Assembly (NCBI GenBank): GCA_036337765.1
Contig: JAYZDP010000084.1
Location: forward strand, 1-63,665
DNA: 63,665 nucleotides
Source of the DNA: JAYZDP01 sp036337765
GTDB lineage: Bacteria; Acidobacteriota; Thermoanaerobaculia; Multivoradales; Multivoraceae
Direction of reading: 5' to 3'
The translations under genes were made by a program, and so were the position numbers. Numbering within the stretch: the stretch's first letter is position 1; each line of letters starts with the position of its first letter. Positions 17,200 through 25,824 of this stretch are shown here, one piece after another. The notes beneath the pieces are model-generated. The model was not told where the DNA came from. It saw only the letters and a list, made by a program, of their open reading frames with translations, and ran no database searches.

Positions 17200-17958
17200 A
17201 TGTGGCTCAGGCTCAGGCAGATCGCTTTGGTGGCAACGGAGCTCGCTCCCGTACAGGACGACCTCGAGTCAGTGCTCGGGCTGAAGGTCTGCTACATCGA
17301 CCCCGGTGTCGGCAGGTTCGGTCTGCACAACGCGCTTTTTCCAGTCGGCAGCCAGTTCATCGAAGTGGTCGTGCCGAACGACCTCTCCGAGTCGACGGCC
17401 GGCAGCCGCTACATCGAGCGCCGCGGCGGCGACGGCGGCTACATGGTGATCACCCAGTGCGACGAGCACGCGCCACGCCGGGCGCAGGTCGAGGAGCTCG
17501 GCATCCGCATCGTGAACCAGCACAGCGGCGAGCAGTACATCAACATGCAGCTTCACCCGAAAGACACGGGCGGATCGTTCTTCGAGATCGACTCGATGGT
17601 CAATAGCGTTGATGCGAACGACCCCGACGGCCCCTGGGCCCCGGCCGGCCCGGACTGGAAGCCCGCAGTGACGGACCGCTGCACCGCGATCACGGCGGCG
17701 ACCATGCAGTGCGACGACCCGGCCAAGGTCGCGGACCGCTGGTCGGAGATTGCGCAGATTCCGTTAGACGGCAGCACCATGCCGCTCGACAACGCGGTCC
17801 TGAAGTTCGTGCCCTGTAGCGACGGCCGGCCCGAGGGGCTCTCCGAGCTCGACATCCGTGCCGACACCGACGCCGTTGTCGCAGCAGCCGAGGCAACCGG
17901 CTGCCGGACCGGCGAAGCCCAAGTAACGATCTGCGGGGTACGGCTGAACCTCGTCTAG
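17200..17958 (+). CDS. VOC-fold (glyoxalase-like) protein
   Basis: A 252-residue protein with glyoxalase/VOC-like sequence: an N-terminal V-A-T-E-L-A-P-V-Q-D-D-L-E...L-G-L module, then G-L-H-N-A-L-F-P-V-G-S-Q-F-I-E-V-V-V-P. This is the glyoxalase-like form found in lyase- or dioxygenase-related proteins of unknown substrate. A possible metal-ligand Glu is in F-I-E-V. It has AAGGAGG close upstream of the start. It converges on the kinase-propeller remnant, and the two share the bases CTAG at their stops (17955-17958). Confidence 0.78.
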   Translation: MWLRLRQIALVATELAPVQDDLESVLGLKVCYIDPGVGRFGLHNALFPVGSQFIEVVVPNDLSESTAGSRYIERRGGDGGYMVITQCDEHAPRRAQVEELGIRIVNQHSGEQYINMQLHPKDTGGSFFEIDSMVNSVDANDPDGPWAPAGPDWKPAVTDRCTAITAATMQCDDPAKVADRWSEIAQIPLDGSTMPLDNAVLKFVPCSDGRPEGLSELDIRADTDAVVAAAEATGCRTGEAQVTICGVRLNLV

Positions 17959-19281
17959 GAGGCGCTAGACCCGCACGACTCGGAGCCACTCGTCAGGAGT
18001 CGCTCCACCTCCTCGTCCCAGTTGAGCACCAACGTCACCCGATCGAGATCGCCGGAGGCAGTCGCAGAAACGCGGGGAATCACGACGAAACGACCGTCCG
18101 GCAGGACGTCGAAGTCGGGCGACACCACGAGGTCGACCACCAGCTCGGGCTCGCCGAAGCGCATCTGGTCACCGTCGCGATGGACGGACACGCCGGTGAT
18201 GCGCTGCGCCCGAGTGTAGTAGAGGAAGCTACCGTCCGGAGCCCACCTCGGCCGGTTTCCGCCACCGATAGAAACCCTCTGTTTGGCGCCCATATCCGGG
18301 TACGACCTGACGTAGACCTCCGACTCGCCCGACTCGTCGGACAGGTACGCGAGCCAGCGGCCGTTCGGGCTGAGGGTCGCGAGCCTCTCGTGGAACTCCG
18401 TCTGAAGGAGGGGCCCCACGACGCCACTGGACAAGGTCAGAACGGCAAGATCCATGTTTGCGTCTGCAGTTCGACCCAGTTGTGAGAAGCCAATCTGGCG
18501 GCCGTCTGGCGAAAAGTCAGGCCACAGCTGCCGCCGATTCGGCGACGGACTGATCCGGGTCGGCTCACCCGTTCCGTCGGCCGCCACCACGAACAGCTGC
18601 GCCTCGCCATCGACACGTCCCGAGTAGACGAGCGAGCGCCCGTCGGGACTCCAGGACGGCAAGAACGCCGCCGCCGAAGTAATGCGAGTCGGCACTCCTC
18701 TCGCCAGGTCGTAGATCCACAGACCCCCTTCGTCGTCGGCGACCGCAAAGGCCACCCTCTTGCCATCCGGAGAGACCGCGGGGTCGTCGAATCTCGACTC
18801 CGTCTGGCGCAACTCGCCAGGCGTGCCTCCCGGCGAGACCGAGAATCGCCCGTCGCCCTGATCGTTGCTGTAGTCGACACTCGCCAGAACCGGCATCGCA
18901 GTGCCGCCGACCTGCAGGGACTCGGCGTCGAAGGGCAGCGCGAAGAGGGTCCCACTGCTCAAAACACCACGGTACCGCCGGTCAGGTACTGCGGGTGCGT
19001 GCCGCCATTCCAAACCGCCCTGCGCGATCCGTTTCGAAGGTCGACTGCCTCGATCTTCGCGGCCGAGAAATCCCCAAGCACAATGGGCTTAGGACCCGCG
19101 CCTCGCGCTCGAAGCGGCTCCGGTGCTCTTCGTCGGCGGTCACTTCGGAGCGCAACAGCTTGAATGCCACCTCTCGGCCGAGGTTCTCGTCACGGGCCCG
19201 ATACACCTCGCCCATGCCACCCTCACCGAGTGGACCGACAATCTCAAACTCACCGAACCGGGTTCCCGGGGCCAGAGGCAA
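17955..19281 (-). pseudogene. Decayed Ser/Thr protein kinase-PD40 beta-propeller gene
   Basis: From the start at 19281 the text is a Pkn-type kinase N-terminus: G-E-F-E-I-V-G-P-L-G-E-G-G-M-G-E-V-Y is the P-loop, then V-A-F-K-L-L with the ATP-binding Lys and F-E-R-E-A-R. After about 65 codons (near 19090) it jumps, in another frame, to P-I-V-L-G-D-F-S-A-A-K-I-E-A-V-D, a PD40 propeller segment. A further frame change near 18965 leads into intact blades (V-S-P-D-G-K-R-V-A-F and similar) ending L-V-L-N-W-D-E-E-V-E-R-L-L. The catalytic loop, membrane segment and first blades are missing. A long translatable propeller piece remains (17955-19013), but no full protein can be made. Confidence 0.8.
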
Positions 19282-19321
19282 TGTGGGGCGATTCTACGAG
19301 ACGATGGGCCTCGAGCTCTTC

Positions 19322-21364
19322 CTACGGCAAGCTGAAGGCCATGTAATCGGCGCCCGAGTGGACTCCGGTCATTCGGCCGCCGCCGGCGGCGATGACGACG
19401 TACTGCTTGCCATCGACCGCGTAGATCGCCGGGGTCGAGAAGCCGGCGGCGGTCAGGTCGGCTTCCCACAGGGTCTCGCCGTCGCGCATGTCGATGGCCC
19501 GAAGCTTCGCGTCAGGGGTGGCGGCGATGAAGATGAGGCCGGTTGTGGTCACGACCGGGCCACCGTAGTTGACAGCGCCATAGCCGAGGTCCGGGTGGCT
19601 CGGGTAATTGCCGAAGTTGACGCGCCAGTCGAACTCGCCTGTCGCCAGGTCGATCGAGTTCAGCGTGCCCCAGGGCGGGCTGTTCCCGGGCAGACCCTCG
19701 TGGTCTTTTAGGTAAACGTAGCCACCGAGGACGTACTCGACCTCGCCGGTCGGCTCGTCTGGCTGAGGATCTTCGGAGGCCATGTAGCGCATGACCGCGC
19801 GCATCTGGCCGTCGTCGATCACCGGATTGCCGGGCATGCGGCCGCGGCCGTCGCGGATGAGGTCCGCAACCTCGCTGCGCTCGAGGCGGTCGAAGATGCC
19901 CAGCAGTGGCTCGCCCTGATCGGTGCCCTGAAGCTCGAGCCCGTGACACGTGCCGCACAGGATTGCATAGGTGCCATAGTCGCTCGAGCCGGCAGGAACC
20001 TCCGACAGCTCGAGGATGCCGGCGACGTCCTGGGAGTTGAGGATCAAGCGGTTGGTGGCCGGATCGTAGGCCGATCCGCCCCACTCGGCTCCACCGTCGT
20101 ACCAGGGGTAGAAGAGTAGGTTTCCGACCTGGGGCGGCGCCCAGGGGCGAAGGTCCCAGCCTTCGATCTGCTCGCGCACAAAGGCGGTCGCCTCCTCGGA
20201 GCGGTTGGTGATCTCGAACTGCTGGCGGCTGATCGCGAGGCTCGACACCGGCTGGCTCTTGGCCGGCACCTCGCCTGGCAGCGTCGACGGGATCGGAGTC
20301 TCGACCTCGTCGATCGGAAAGATGGACTCGCCGGTATCACGGTCGAACACGAAGAGATGGCCCGACTTAGTGGTCAGGGTGACGGCGTCGATGGTGCGGC
20401 CCTCGCGCTCGAGCTGCACCAGGGTGGGCGGCGACGGGTTGTCGCGGTCCCACAGGTCGTGGCGCAGGTTCTGGTAGTGCCACCTGAGCTCGCCGGTGCG
20501 AGCATCCAGCGCTACGATGCAATTCGCGTAGAGGTTGTCGCCGAGCCGATTGGCGCCGTAGAAGTCGGGGGTGGCCGAGCCAGTGGGGGCGAAGAGCATG
20601 CCGCGCTCCTCGTCGAGCGTCATGCCGGTCCAGACGTTGGCACCGCCCGGACGGCGCTCGAGCGAGCCCTCGGCCCAGGTCTCGGACCCCGGGTCTCCCG
20701 GCTTGGGGATGGTGTCGAACTGCCAGACCAGGCTGCCGTCGACGGCGCTGAAGGCGCGGATCGATCCGGGGTAGGCGTCCGCATCTTCAGTGGTCGAGAA
20801 GCCCATGATGAGCCTGTCCTCGAAAACCACGCCCGGCACGGTCACGCCCAGGTAGCGACGCTGGATCCCCGGCGGTCTCATGTTGAGGCGTCCGTCGACT
20901 CCGAATCCCGAAATCAGCGATCCGTTCGTGGCGTCGAGCGCGAAGAGTTCGTCGTTCTGCGAAAAGTAGATCCGTCGCTCGCCGTTGCCCTCCCAGTACA
21001 TGAGACCGCGCTGGGCACCGCCGGAAAGACCGAGCTCGTTGCGCCAGATCTCGTCGCCGGTCGCTGCGTTCAGGGCAAAGGGAATCAGCTTCGGCGACAG
21101 GGCGAAGAGCACGCCGTCGATCACCAGCGGGCTGGTGTACATCGTTCCACCAGGACCGCGGGGCTCGCCCGAAGTGTAGGACCAGGCCAGCTCGAGCTGC
21201 CCGACGTTGTCGCGCGTGATCTGGTCGAGCGGCGAGTAGTGCTGCCGGCCGTTGTCGCCGAGGTAGACCGGCCAGTCGGCGTTGCCGACCAACGGGGTCG
21301 GACCTTCCTCCGAAGCGCAGCCGGCCACGACCAGCAGCGTGAGAATCCACGGCGTCGAACGCAT
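19322..21364 (-). CDS. PQQ-dependent dehydrogenase with inserted cytochrome c domain, lipoprotein
   Basis: Periplasmic quinoprotein of 680 residues. The ATG at 21364 has GGGAGG nine bases upstream and gives a lipoprotein signal (lipobox V-V-A-G-C16). The propeller begins W-P-V-Y-L-G-D-N-G-R-Q-H-Y-S-P-L and contains repeated W-R/W-Q type blade motifs. A C470-G-T-C-H474 haem site sits in an inserted cytochrome domain (about 460-550), after which the propeller resumes. This layout resembles membrane-bound glucose-dehydrogenase-like proteins that pass electrons internally to haem c. It diverges from the alcohol-dehydrogenase-like gene with a 91-bp gap, so the two are probably co-regulated. Substrate not deducible. 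Confidence 0.85.
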   Translation of the reverse strand: MRSTPWILTLLVVAGCASEEGPTPLVGNADWPVYLGDNGRQHYSPLDQITRDNVGQLELAWSYTSGEPRGPGGTMYTSPLVIDGVLFALSPKLIPFALNAATGDEIWRNELGLSGGAQRGLMYWEGNGERRIYFSQNDELFALDATNGSLISGFGVDGRLNMRPPGIQRRYLGVTVPGVVFEDRLIMGFSTTEDADAYPGSIRAFSAVDGSLVWQFDTIPKPGDPGSETWAEGSLERRPGGANVWTGMTLDEERGMLFAPTGSATPDFYGANRLGDNLYANCIVALDARTGELRWHYQNLRHDLWDRDNPSPPTLVQLEREGRTIDAVTLTTKSGHLFVFDRDTGESIFPIDEVETPIPSTLPGEVPAKSQPVSSLAISRQQFEITNRSEEATAFVREQIEGWDLRPWAPPQVGNLLFYPWYDGGAEWGGSAYDPATNRLILNSQDVAGILELSEVPAGSSDYGTYAILCGTCHGLELQGTDQGEPLLGIFDRLERSEVADLIRDGRGRMPGNPVIDDGQMRAVMRYMASEDPQPDEPTGEVEYVLGGYVYLKDHEGLPGNSPPWGTLNSIDLATGEFDWRVNFGNYPSHPDLGYGAVNYGGPVVTTTGLIFIAATPDAKLRAIDMRDGETLWEADLTAAGFSTPAIYAVDGKQYVVIAAGGGRMTGVHSGADYMAFSLP

Positions 21365-21455
21365 CCGAATCACCTCCCGGGTTGGGAGGCGCATCCTACC
21401 CGCTGGCGGATATCATCTCGCTTCGTGCGACATCGTCGGCGCCCCGGAGGGAGAC

Positions 21456-23600
21456 ATGAAGCGAATCAGTGTCCTACTCGCGCTCGTCCTCGCCGCTTGC
21501 GGTGGCAGTAAAGACAGCGCCACTGACGCCAACGCTGTGGGTACGGCTCGCGCCAGCCGCGGACCGGTCAACGACGCGCGCATCTCCAGCGCAGCCGCCA
21601 ACGAGCCCGGCAGCTGGCTGAGCTACGGCATGGACTACCGCGAGCAGCGCTTCTCGCAGTTGACCCAGATCACGCGCGACAACGTCGCGCAACTCGGCCT
21701 CGCCTGGCACCGGGAGATCGGTGGCGCGCGTGAGCGGATGCAGGGAACACCGCTGGTCGTCGACGGCGTGATGTATGCGTCCAACGGCTGGAGCGAGGTC
21801 TACGCGCTCAACGCCCGCACGGGCGACGAGATCTGGCACTACGACCCACAGACCGACCGCGAGTTCGTCAAGTACTCCTGCTGCGGTGGGGTCGTGAATC
21901 GCGGGGTGGCGGTCTACGAAGGCAAAGTCTTCGTCGCCACCTTTGACGGCCGCCTGATTGCCATCGACCAGGCCTCGGGCGAGGAGGTCTGGGACGTCGA
22001 CACCTGGCACCCCACGGCGCTGGGTCGTTTCAACATCACCGGTGCCCCGCGCGCGGCGGTGGGTCTGGTCTTCATCGGCCAGGGCAGCTCAGAGAGTGGC
22101 CATCGTCGTGGCTACGTCACCGCTTACAACGCCGACACCGGCGAGGTGGCCTGGCGCTTCTACCTCGTGCCCGGCGATCCGTCGCAGCCCTTCGAGCATC
22201 CCGAGCTCGAGATGGCGGCCGAGACCTGGGGAGGCGAGTGGTGGAAGTACGGCGGCGGTGGCACGGCATGGAACTCACTGGTGTACGACGAGGAGCTTGG
22301 CAACCTCTACATCGGCGTCGGCAACGGCGCCCCCTGGCCTCGTGAGATCCGCTCGCCAGGAGGAGGCGACGATCTCTTCCTGACTGCAGTCGTGGCGGTG
22401 GACGCCGCCACCGGCGAGATGAAGTGGTACTACCAGACCGTCCCCGGCGACAACTGGGACTACAGCGCGGCGATGGACATCGCGCTCGGCGAAATGGACC
22501 TCGACGGTGTCCCGACCAAAGTGCTGCTGCAGGCACCGAAGAACGGTTTCTTCTACGTCATCGACCGCACCAACGGCAAGCTGCTACGGGCCCACCCCTA
22601 CACCGAGCGCATCGATTGGGCGACCCACGTCGATATGGAGACCGGACGCCCCATCGAGAACCCCGAGACCGCCTTCGAGAACAACCCGCAGTGGATCTAT
22701 CCGGCCAACGCCGGCGCTCACAACTGGGAGCCGATGTCCTTCGACCAATCGAAGGGGATCATGTACTTCTACTACCACGACTTTCCAAACTTCTACGGGC
22801 TCGACGAGAGCTTCGTGAAAACCGGCAAGTACAAGATCAACCCCTGGGGCCTGAGCCTTGGGGTGGCCTTCGGCCCGTACCGCCAGGAGCTCGAGCGCCA
22901 CGCCGATCCGCAGCCGCCGTCGAAGGGCTATCTGGTCGCCTTCGACCCGCTCAGCGGCGAGCACCTGTGGAAGAACGAGCTGCCGTCGACGTTCAACGGC
23001 GGCGTTCTGGCCACCACGACTGGTGTCCTTTTCCAGGGCGACGGCCTCGGCATGCTCTCGGCCTACAACAGCGATGACGGATCGCGGATCTGGGAGTTCG
23101 ACGGCTACGGCAACTTCTCGTCGTCGATGATGACCTACGAACTCGACGGCGAGCAGTACCTGGCAGGTATGGTCTCGGGCAACCTCAAGTACGACACCCG
23201 GGGCAAGCTTCTGGTCTTCAAGCTTGGCGCCGACGCCGACTACCCGGAACCGCCACTGCGTGACCTCTCGATCCCCGAGCAGCCGCCCGTCACCGCCTCG
23301 CAGGAGACGCTGAATCGCGGCAACGCGCTCTACCACCAGCACTGCGCGATCTGTCATCGCGGCCTCGGGGTCGCCTCGATCGTCGCCACCGCCTCGCCCG
23401 ACCTACGGCGCATGAGCGCGGAGACCCAGGCTCAGTTCTCGGTCATCGTCCGCGTCGGCACCAAGGCTCAGCTCGGCATGCCGAGCTTCGGCGACATGCT
23501 CGATGAGGAAGCCACGATGGCGATCAAGGCCTTCGTCAGCACCGAGGCGGCGGAGGCACGAGAAGCGCAGCTGGCTAGGGAACAGACGCCGCCCGGCTAG
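21456..23600 (+). CDS. Quinohemoprotein alcohol dehydrogenase (PQQ plus C-terminal haem c), lipoprotein
   Basis: A 714-residue methanol/ethanol-dehydrogenase-family enzyme. The start ATG at 21456 has GGAGGGAG upstream; lipobox A-A-C15 follows. The eight-bladed propeller carries the adjacent-cysteine pair C142-C143 that forms the unusual disulphide over PQQ, then G-G-V-V-N-R-G. D-N-W-D-Y-S lies in the region holding the catalytic Asp, and a C-terminal cytochrome c domain has C630-A-I-C-H634. It oxidises an alcohol in the periplasm and passes electrons to the respiratory chain. Substrate and metal (Ca or lanthanide) cannot be fixed by eye. Confidence 0.9.
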   Translation: MKRISVLLALVLAACGGSKDSATDANAVGTARASRGPVNDARISSAAANEPGSWLSYGMDYREQRFSQLTQITRDNVAQLGLAWHREIGGARERMQGTPLVVDGVMYASNGWSEVYALNARTGDEIWHYDPQTDREFVKYSCCGGVVNRGVAVYEGKVFVATFDGRLIAIDQASGEEVWDVDTWHPTALGRFNITGAPRAAVGLVFIGQGSSESGHRRGYVTAYNADTGEVAWRFYLVPGDPSQPFEHPELEMAAETWGGEWWKYGGGGTAWNSLVYDEELGNLYIGVGNGAPWPREIRSPGGGDDLFLTAVVAVDAATGEMKWYYQTVPGDNWDYSAAMDIALGEMDLDGVPTKVLLQAPKNGFFYVIDRTNGKLLRAHPYTERIDWATHVDMETGRPIENPETAFENNPQWIYPANAGAHNWEPMSFDQSKGIMYFYYHDFPNFYGLDESFVKTGKYKINPWGLSLGVAFGPYRQELERHADPQPPSKGYLVAFDPLSGEHLWKNELPSTFNGGVLATTTGVLFQGDGLGMLSAYNSDDGSRIWEFDGYGNFSSSMMTYELDGEQYLAGMVSGNLKYDTRGKLLVFKLGADADYPEPPLRDLSIPEQPPVTASQETLNRGNALYHQHCAICHRGLGVASIVATASPDLRRMSAETQAQFSVIVRVGTKAQLGMPSFGDMLDEEATMAIKAFVSTEAAEAREAQLAREQTPPG

Positions 23601-23618
23601 CAGCGAGATCCGCGACAC

Positions 23619-24761
23619 TTACCCGCGCCCGCGAAGCGCGGCATAGGAGGCAAGCGTCAACGCGGCCCCTCGAGGGTCGCCCATCACTCCGGCCTCCATG
23701 CGGTTCATGACGTAGGACAGCGCAATCCGATTGTCGAGATCGACCATGATCGTCGAGCCGCCCCAGCCGCCCCAGAAACACACGTTCGGAGAAGGAAGCG
23801 GCATCGTCTCGTTGCCCAGCCCGTAGCCGAGGCCGTGGCGAAGGGGTACCCCGAGCACCAAATCGGTGCCGTTGATCTGCTCTTCCAGCGCGCGTCGACA
23901 CCCCGCCTCGGACATCAATCTCTTGCCAAAGACATCTCCACCGCAGGCCAGCAGCGACTGGGCGCGCGCCACCGAACGCGCGTTGCCGGTGCCACCCGCG
24001 GCCGGAATCTCCGCCCGGCGCCACTCGACCGTGCGCGAGTACTCGGCGGGCGCAAAGGGGTTGGCAAAAGTCCTTCCCGCGATGGTGTCGGCGCCGACCT
24101 GCGCCGATGGAGCGGGCCCTGGCGGCGGCACCACAGGCGCCACGCGTGCATCGTGCTGCGGCCCTAGGCCAATGTGGAAATCGACCCCGAGCGGCTCGGC
24201 TATCTCTGTGCGAAAGAAAGTGCCCAGACTGACCCCGGAGATACGGCGGACCACCTCCCCGACGAGGTAGCCCTGCGTGATGGCGTGGTAGCCGCTCGCA
24301 GTCCCCGGCTCCCACCATGGGGCCTGGGCGGCAAGCAGAGTCGTGATCTTGCCCCAGTCGTAGAGGTCCTCAGGAACTGTCGGCTCGTCGAGCCCGGAGA
24401 GGCCGGCCGTGTGCGCCATGAGGTTGCTTACTGGGATCGTCTCCTTGCCGGAGGCGCCGAACTCAGGCCAGTAGCGGACCACTGGGGCGTCGAGATCCAG
24501 CTCACCCCGGTCGGCCAGAAGCAGAGCCGATAGGGCCGTCATCGTCTTGGTCGTTGACCAGACATTGACGATCGAGTCCTCGTGCCAGAGCTCGGTCCGT
24601 GCCTCGTCGAGGTGGCCACCCCAGATGTCGACACGCACTTCCCCGTCCTGGATCAGGCAGAAGGACGCTCCCAGATCGCCTCGCTCGGTGAAGTTGGTCT
24701 CGAAGGTCTCCCGTACGTTCTCGAAGATCGGATCGCAGTGACCGTTGATCTGCATCCTCAA
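23619..24761 (-). CDS. Serine hydrolase, EstB/beta-lactamase class C family
   Basis: A 380-residue protein without signal peptide, probably a cytoplasmic esterase or lactamase-like hydrolase. The S69-T-T-K72 motif is preceded by V-N-V-W, and G-Y-H-A-I-T-Q-G-Y supplies the Tyr motif. The C-terminal F-W-G-G-W-G-G-S matches the third motif of EstB-like esterases, where W-G-G replaces K-T-G. An alternative start at 24755 exists. It ends 18 bp from the PQQ dehydrogenase, convergently, and lies 11 bp downstream of a Nudix gene on the same strand. Confidence 0.87.
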   Translation of the reverse strand: MRMQINGHCDPIFENVRETFETNFTERGDLGASFCLIQDGEVRVDIWGGHLDEARTELWHEDSIVNVWSTTKTMTALSALLLADRGELDLDAPVVRYWPEFGASGKETIPVSNLMAHTAGLSGLDEPTVPEDLYDWGKITTLLAAQAPWWEPGTASGYHAITQGYLVGEVVRRISGVSLGTFFRTEIAEPLGVDFHIGLGPQHDARVAPVVPPPGPAPSAQVGADTIAGRTFANPFAPAEYSRTVEWRRAEIPAAGGTGNARSVARAQSLLACGGDVFGKRLMSEAGCRRALEEQINGTDLVLGVPLRHGLGYGLGNETMPLPSPNVCFWGGWGGSTIMVDLDNRIALSYVMNRMEAGVMGDPRGAALTLASYAALRGRG

Positions 24762-24772
24762 CCCTCCTGCGG

Positions 24773-25516
24773 CTAGTAGTCGCCTTCTGCGTGCTCGAAC
24801 TCGAACCCCTCGGCGGCCATAAGCAGCCGGTGGCGATCGCCTTTCGCGTCGGCGTCCCAGCCGTCGTAGCCGGCATCACCACGCCACATCGCGACGCGCA
24901 CGCCGTCGTGTCGCTTGGCGGGGCGCGTCTCGTAGACCCGCGACTCACGCTCGCGAAAGTGCTCCAGCACAGCGGCCGACGGGCTGTAGTTAGAGAGATG
25001 GTAGAGCGTCACCCAGGTCGGCGGCGCCAGATCGATCTCGCGTGCACGATGACGCTCGAGCGCGCCGGCGGGCGAGATCCAGGTGTGCTCGAGGATCTCT
25101 CCGCCATCGACCTCGACCGTTCCGACTGCCTGGGCGTGCGCGGCGAAAAACCACGTCGCGTAGCGCCGTGGAGTCGAAGCCGGAGGTGTCCAATGCGCGA
25201 ACCAGACGAAATCGTCGGGTCTCGCCCGCACCCCGGCCTCCTCCTGCGCCTCGCGCGACGCGGCGGTACGCGCGGCCGTCTCGAGATCTCGATCGGCCGG
25301 GTAGTCCTCGTCGTCGACCCGGCCTCCTGGGAAGACCCACATGCCCCCGAAGGCGATCTTCGAGCTCTTCTTCAACATCAGCACTTCCGGGCCGCCATCC
25401 GTGTCTCGAACCAGCACCACCGTTGCCGCCGGAATCGCGGGGTTCTCGGCCGGCTCAGCCTTCAGATCGCCGTAGATGTCGTCGCGGTGCTGGTTCGGAT
25501 CGGTGGGTCGGGGCAT
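24773..25516 (-). CDS. Nudix hydrolase
   Basis: A 247-residue Nudix protein that would cleave a nucleoside diphosphate-linked or CoA-type substrate. The start ATG at 25516 has AGGAG nine bases upstream. The Nudix helix ends R-E-A-Q-E-E-A-G-V, and the G-G-R-V-D opening is separated from it by a longer loop than usual (D-E-D-Y-P-A-D-R-D), as in CoA-type Nudix subfamilies. It is co-directional with the EstB-like gene. Substrate unknown. Confidence 0.85.
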   Translation of the reverse strand: MPRPTDPNQHRDDIYGDLKAEPAENPAIPAATVVLVRDTDGGPEVLMLKKSSKIAFGGMWVFPGGRVDDEDYPADRDLETAARTAASREAQEEAGVRARPDDFVWFAHWTPPASTPRRYATWFFAAHAQAVGTVEVDGGEILEHTWISPAGALERHRAREIDLAPPTWVTLYHLSNYSPSAAVLEHFRERESRVYETRPAKRHDGVRVAMWRGDAGYDGWDADAKGDRHRLLMAAEGFEFEHAEGDY

Positions 25517-25580
25517 GGCGTGACACTCCTGTGAGCCAGCGCGAGACCGTACCATCGTCTGTTTTGACTAGACTGGTTGG

Positions 25581-25784
25581 GTGCAGGAGTGGCTGGAGAT
25601 GGCGATCGAGTGGGTCTTCGAGAGCGGACTCACCGTTTTCATCTTCGCCGGGCTCACCATGCTCTGGGGTCTGATATCCGGACTGCGCAAGGTGACGCGT
25701 CGGATCGTAGAGGCAGCCGAGGCGGAGAGCCCGACCGACGAGGCTCCCGTGTACCCACAGAACCGGCCCATCAAGCCGCGCTAG
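25581..25784 (+). CDS. Small single-pass membrane protein (67 aa)
   Basis: A short frame starting GTG at 25581, or ATG at 25599, which has GGAG about 9 bases upstream. It encodes one strongly hydrophobic segment (L-T-V-F-I-F-A-G-L-T-M-L-W-G-L-I) then a basic and acidic cytoplasmic-type tail. Composition and the well-formed transmembrane helix support a real gene, but I recognise no family. It lies between the Nudix gene and the selenoprotein gene, 40 bp upstream of the latter. Confidence 0.45.
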   Translation: MQEWLEMAIEWVFESGLTVFIFAGLTMLWGLISGLRKVTRRIVEAAEAESPTDEAPVYPQNRPIKPR

Positions 25785-25824
25785 CGCCCCAGAACGCCGT
25801 CCTAGGCCCTGATACCGTTGGGCC

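Noticed and set aside
25804..25824. GGCCC...GGGCC inverted repeat just before the selenoprotein start as a riboswitch or operator
   Set aside because: Five-base arms with a 10-base loop are expected by chance at this GC content.
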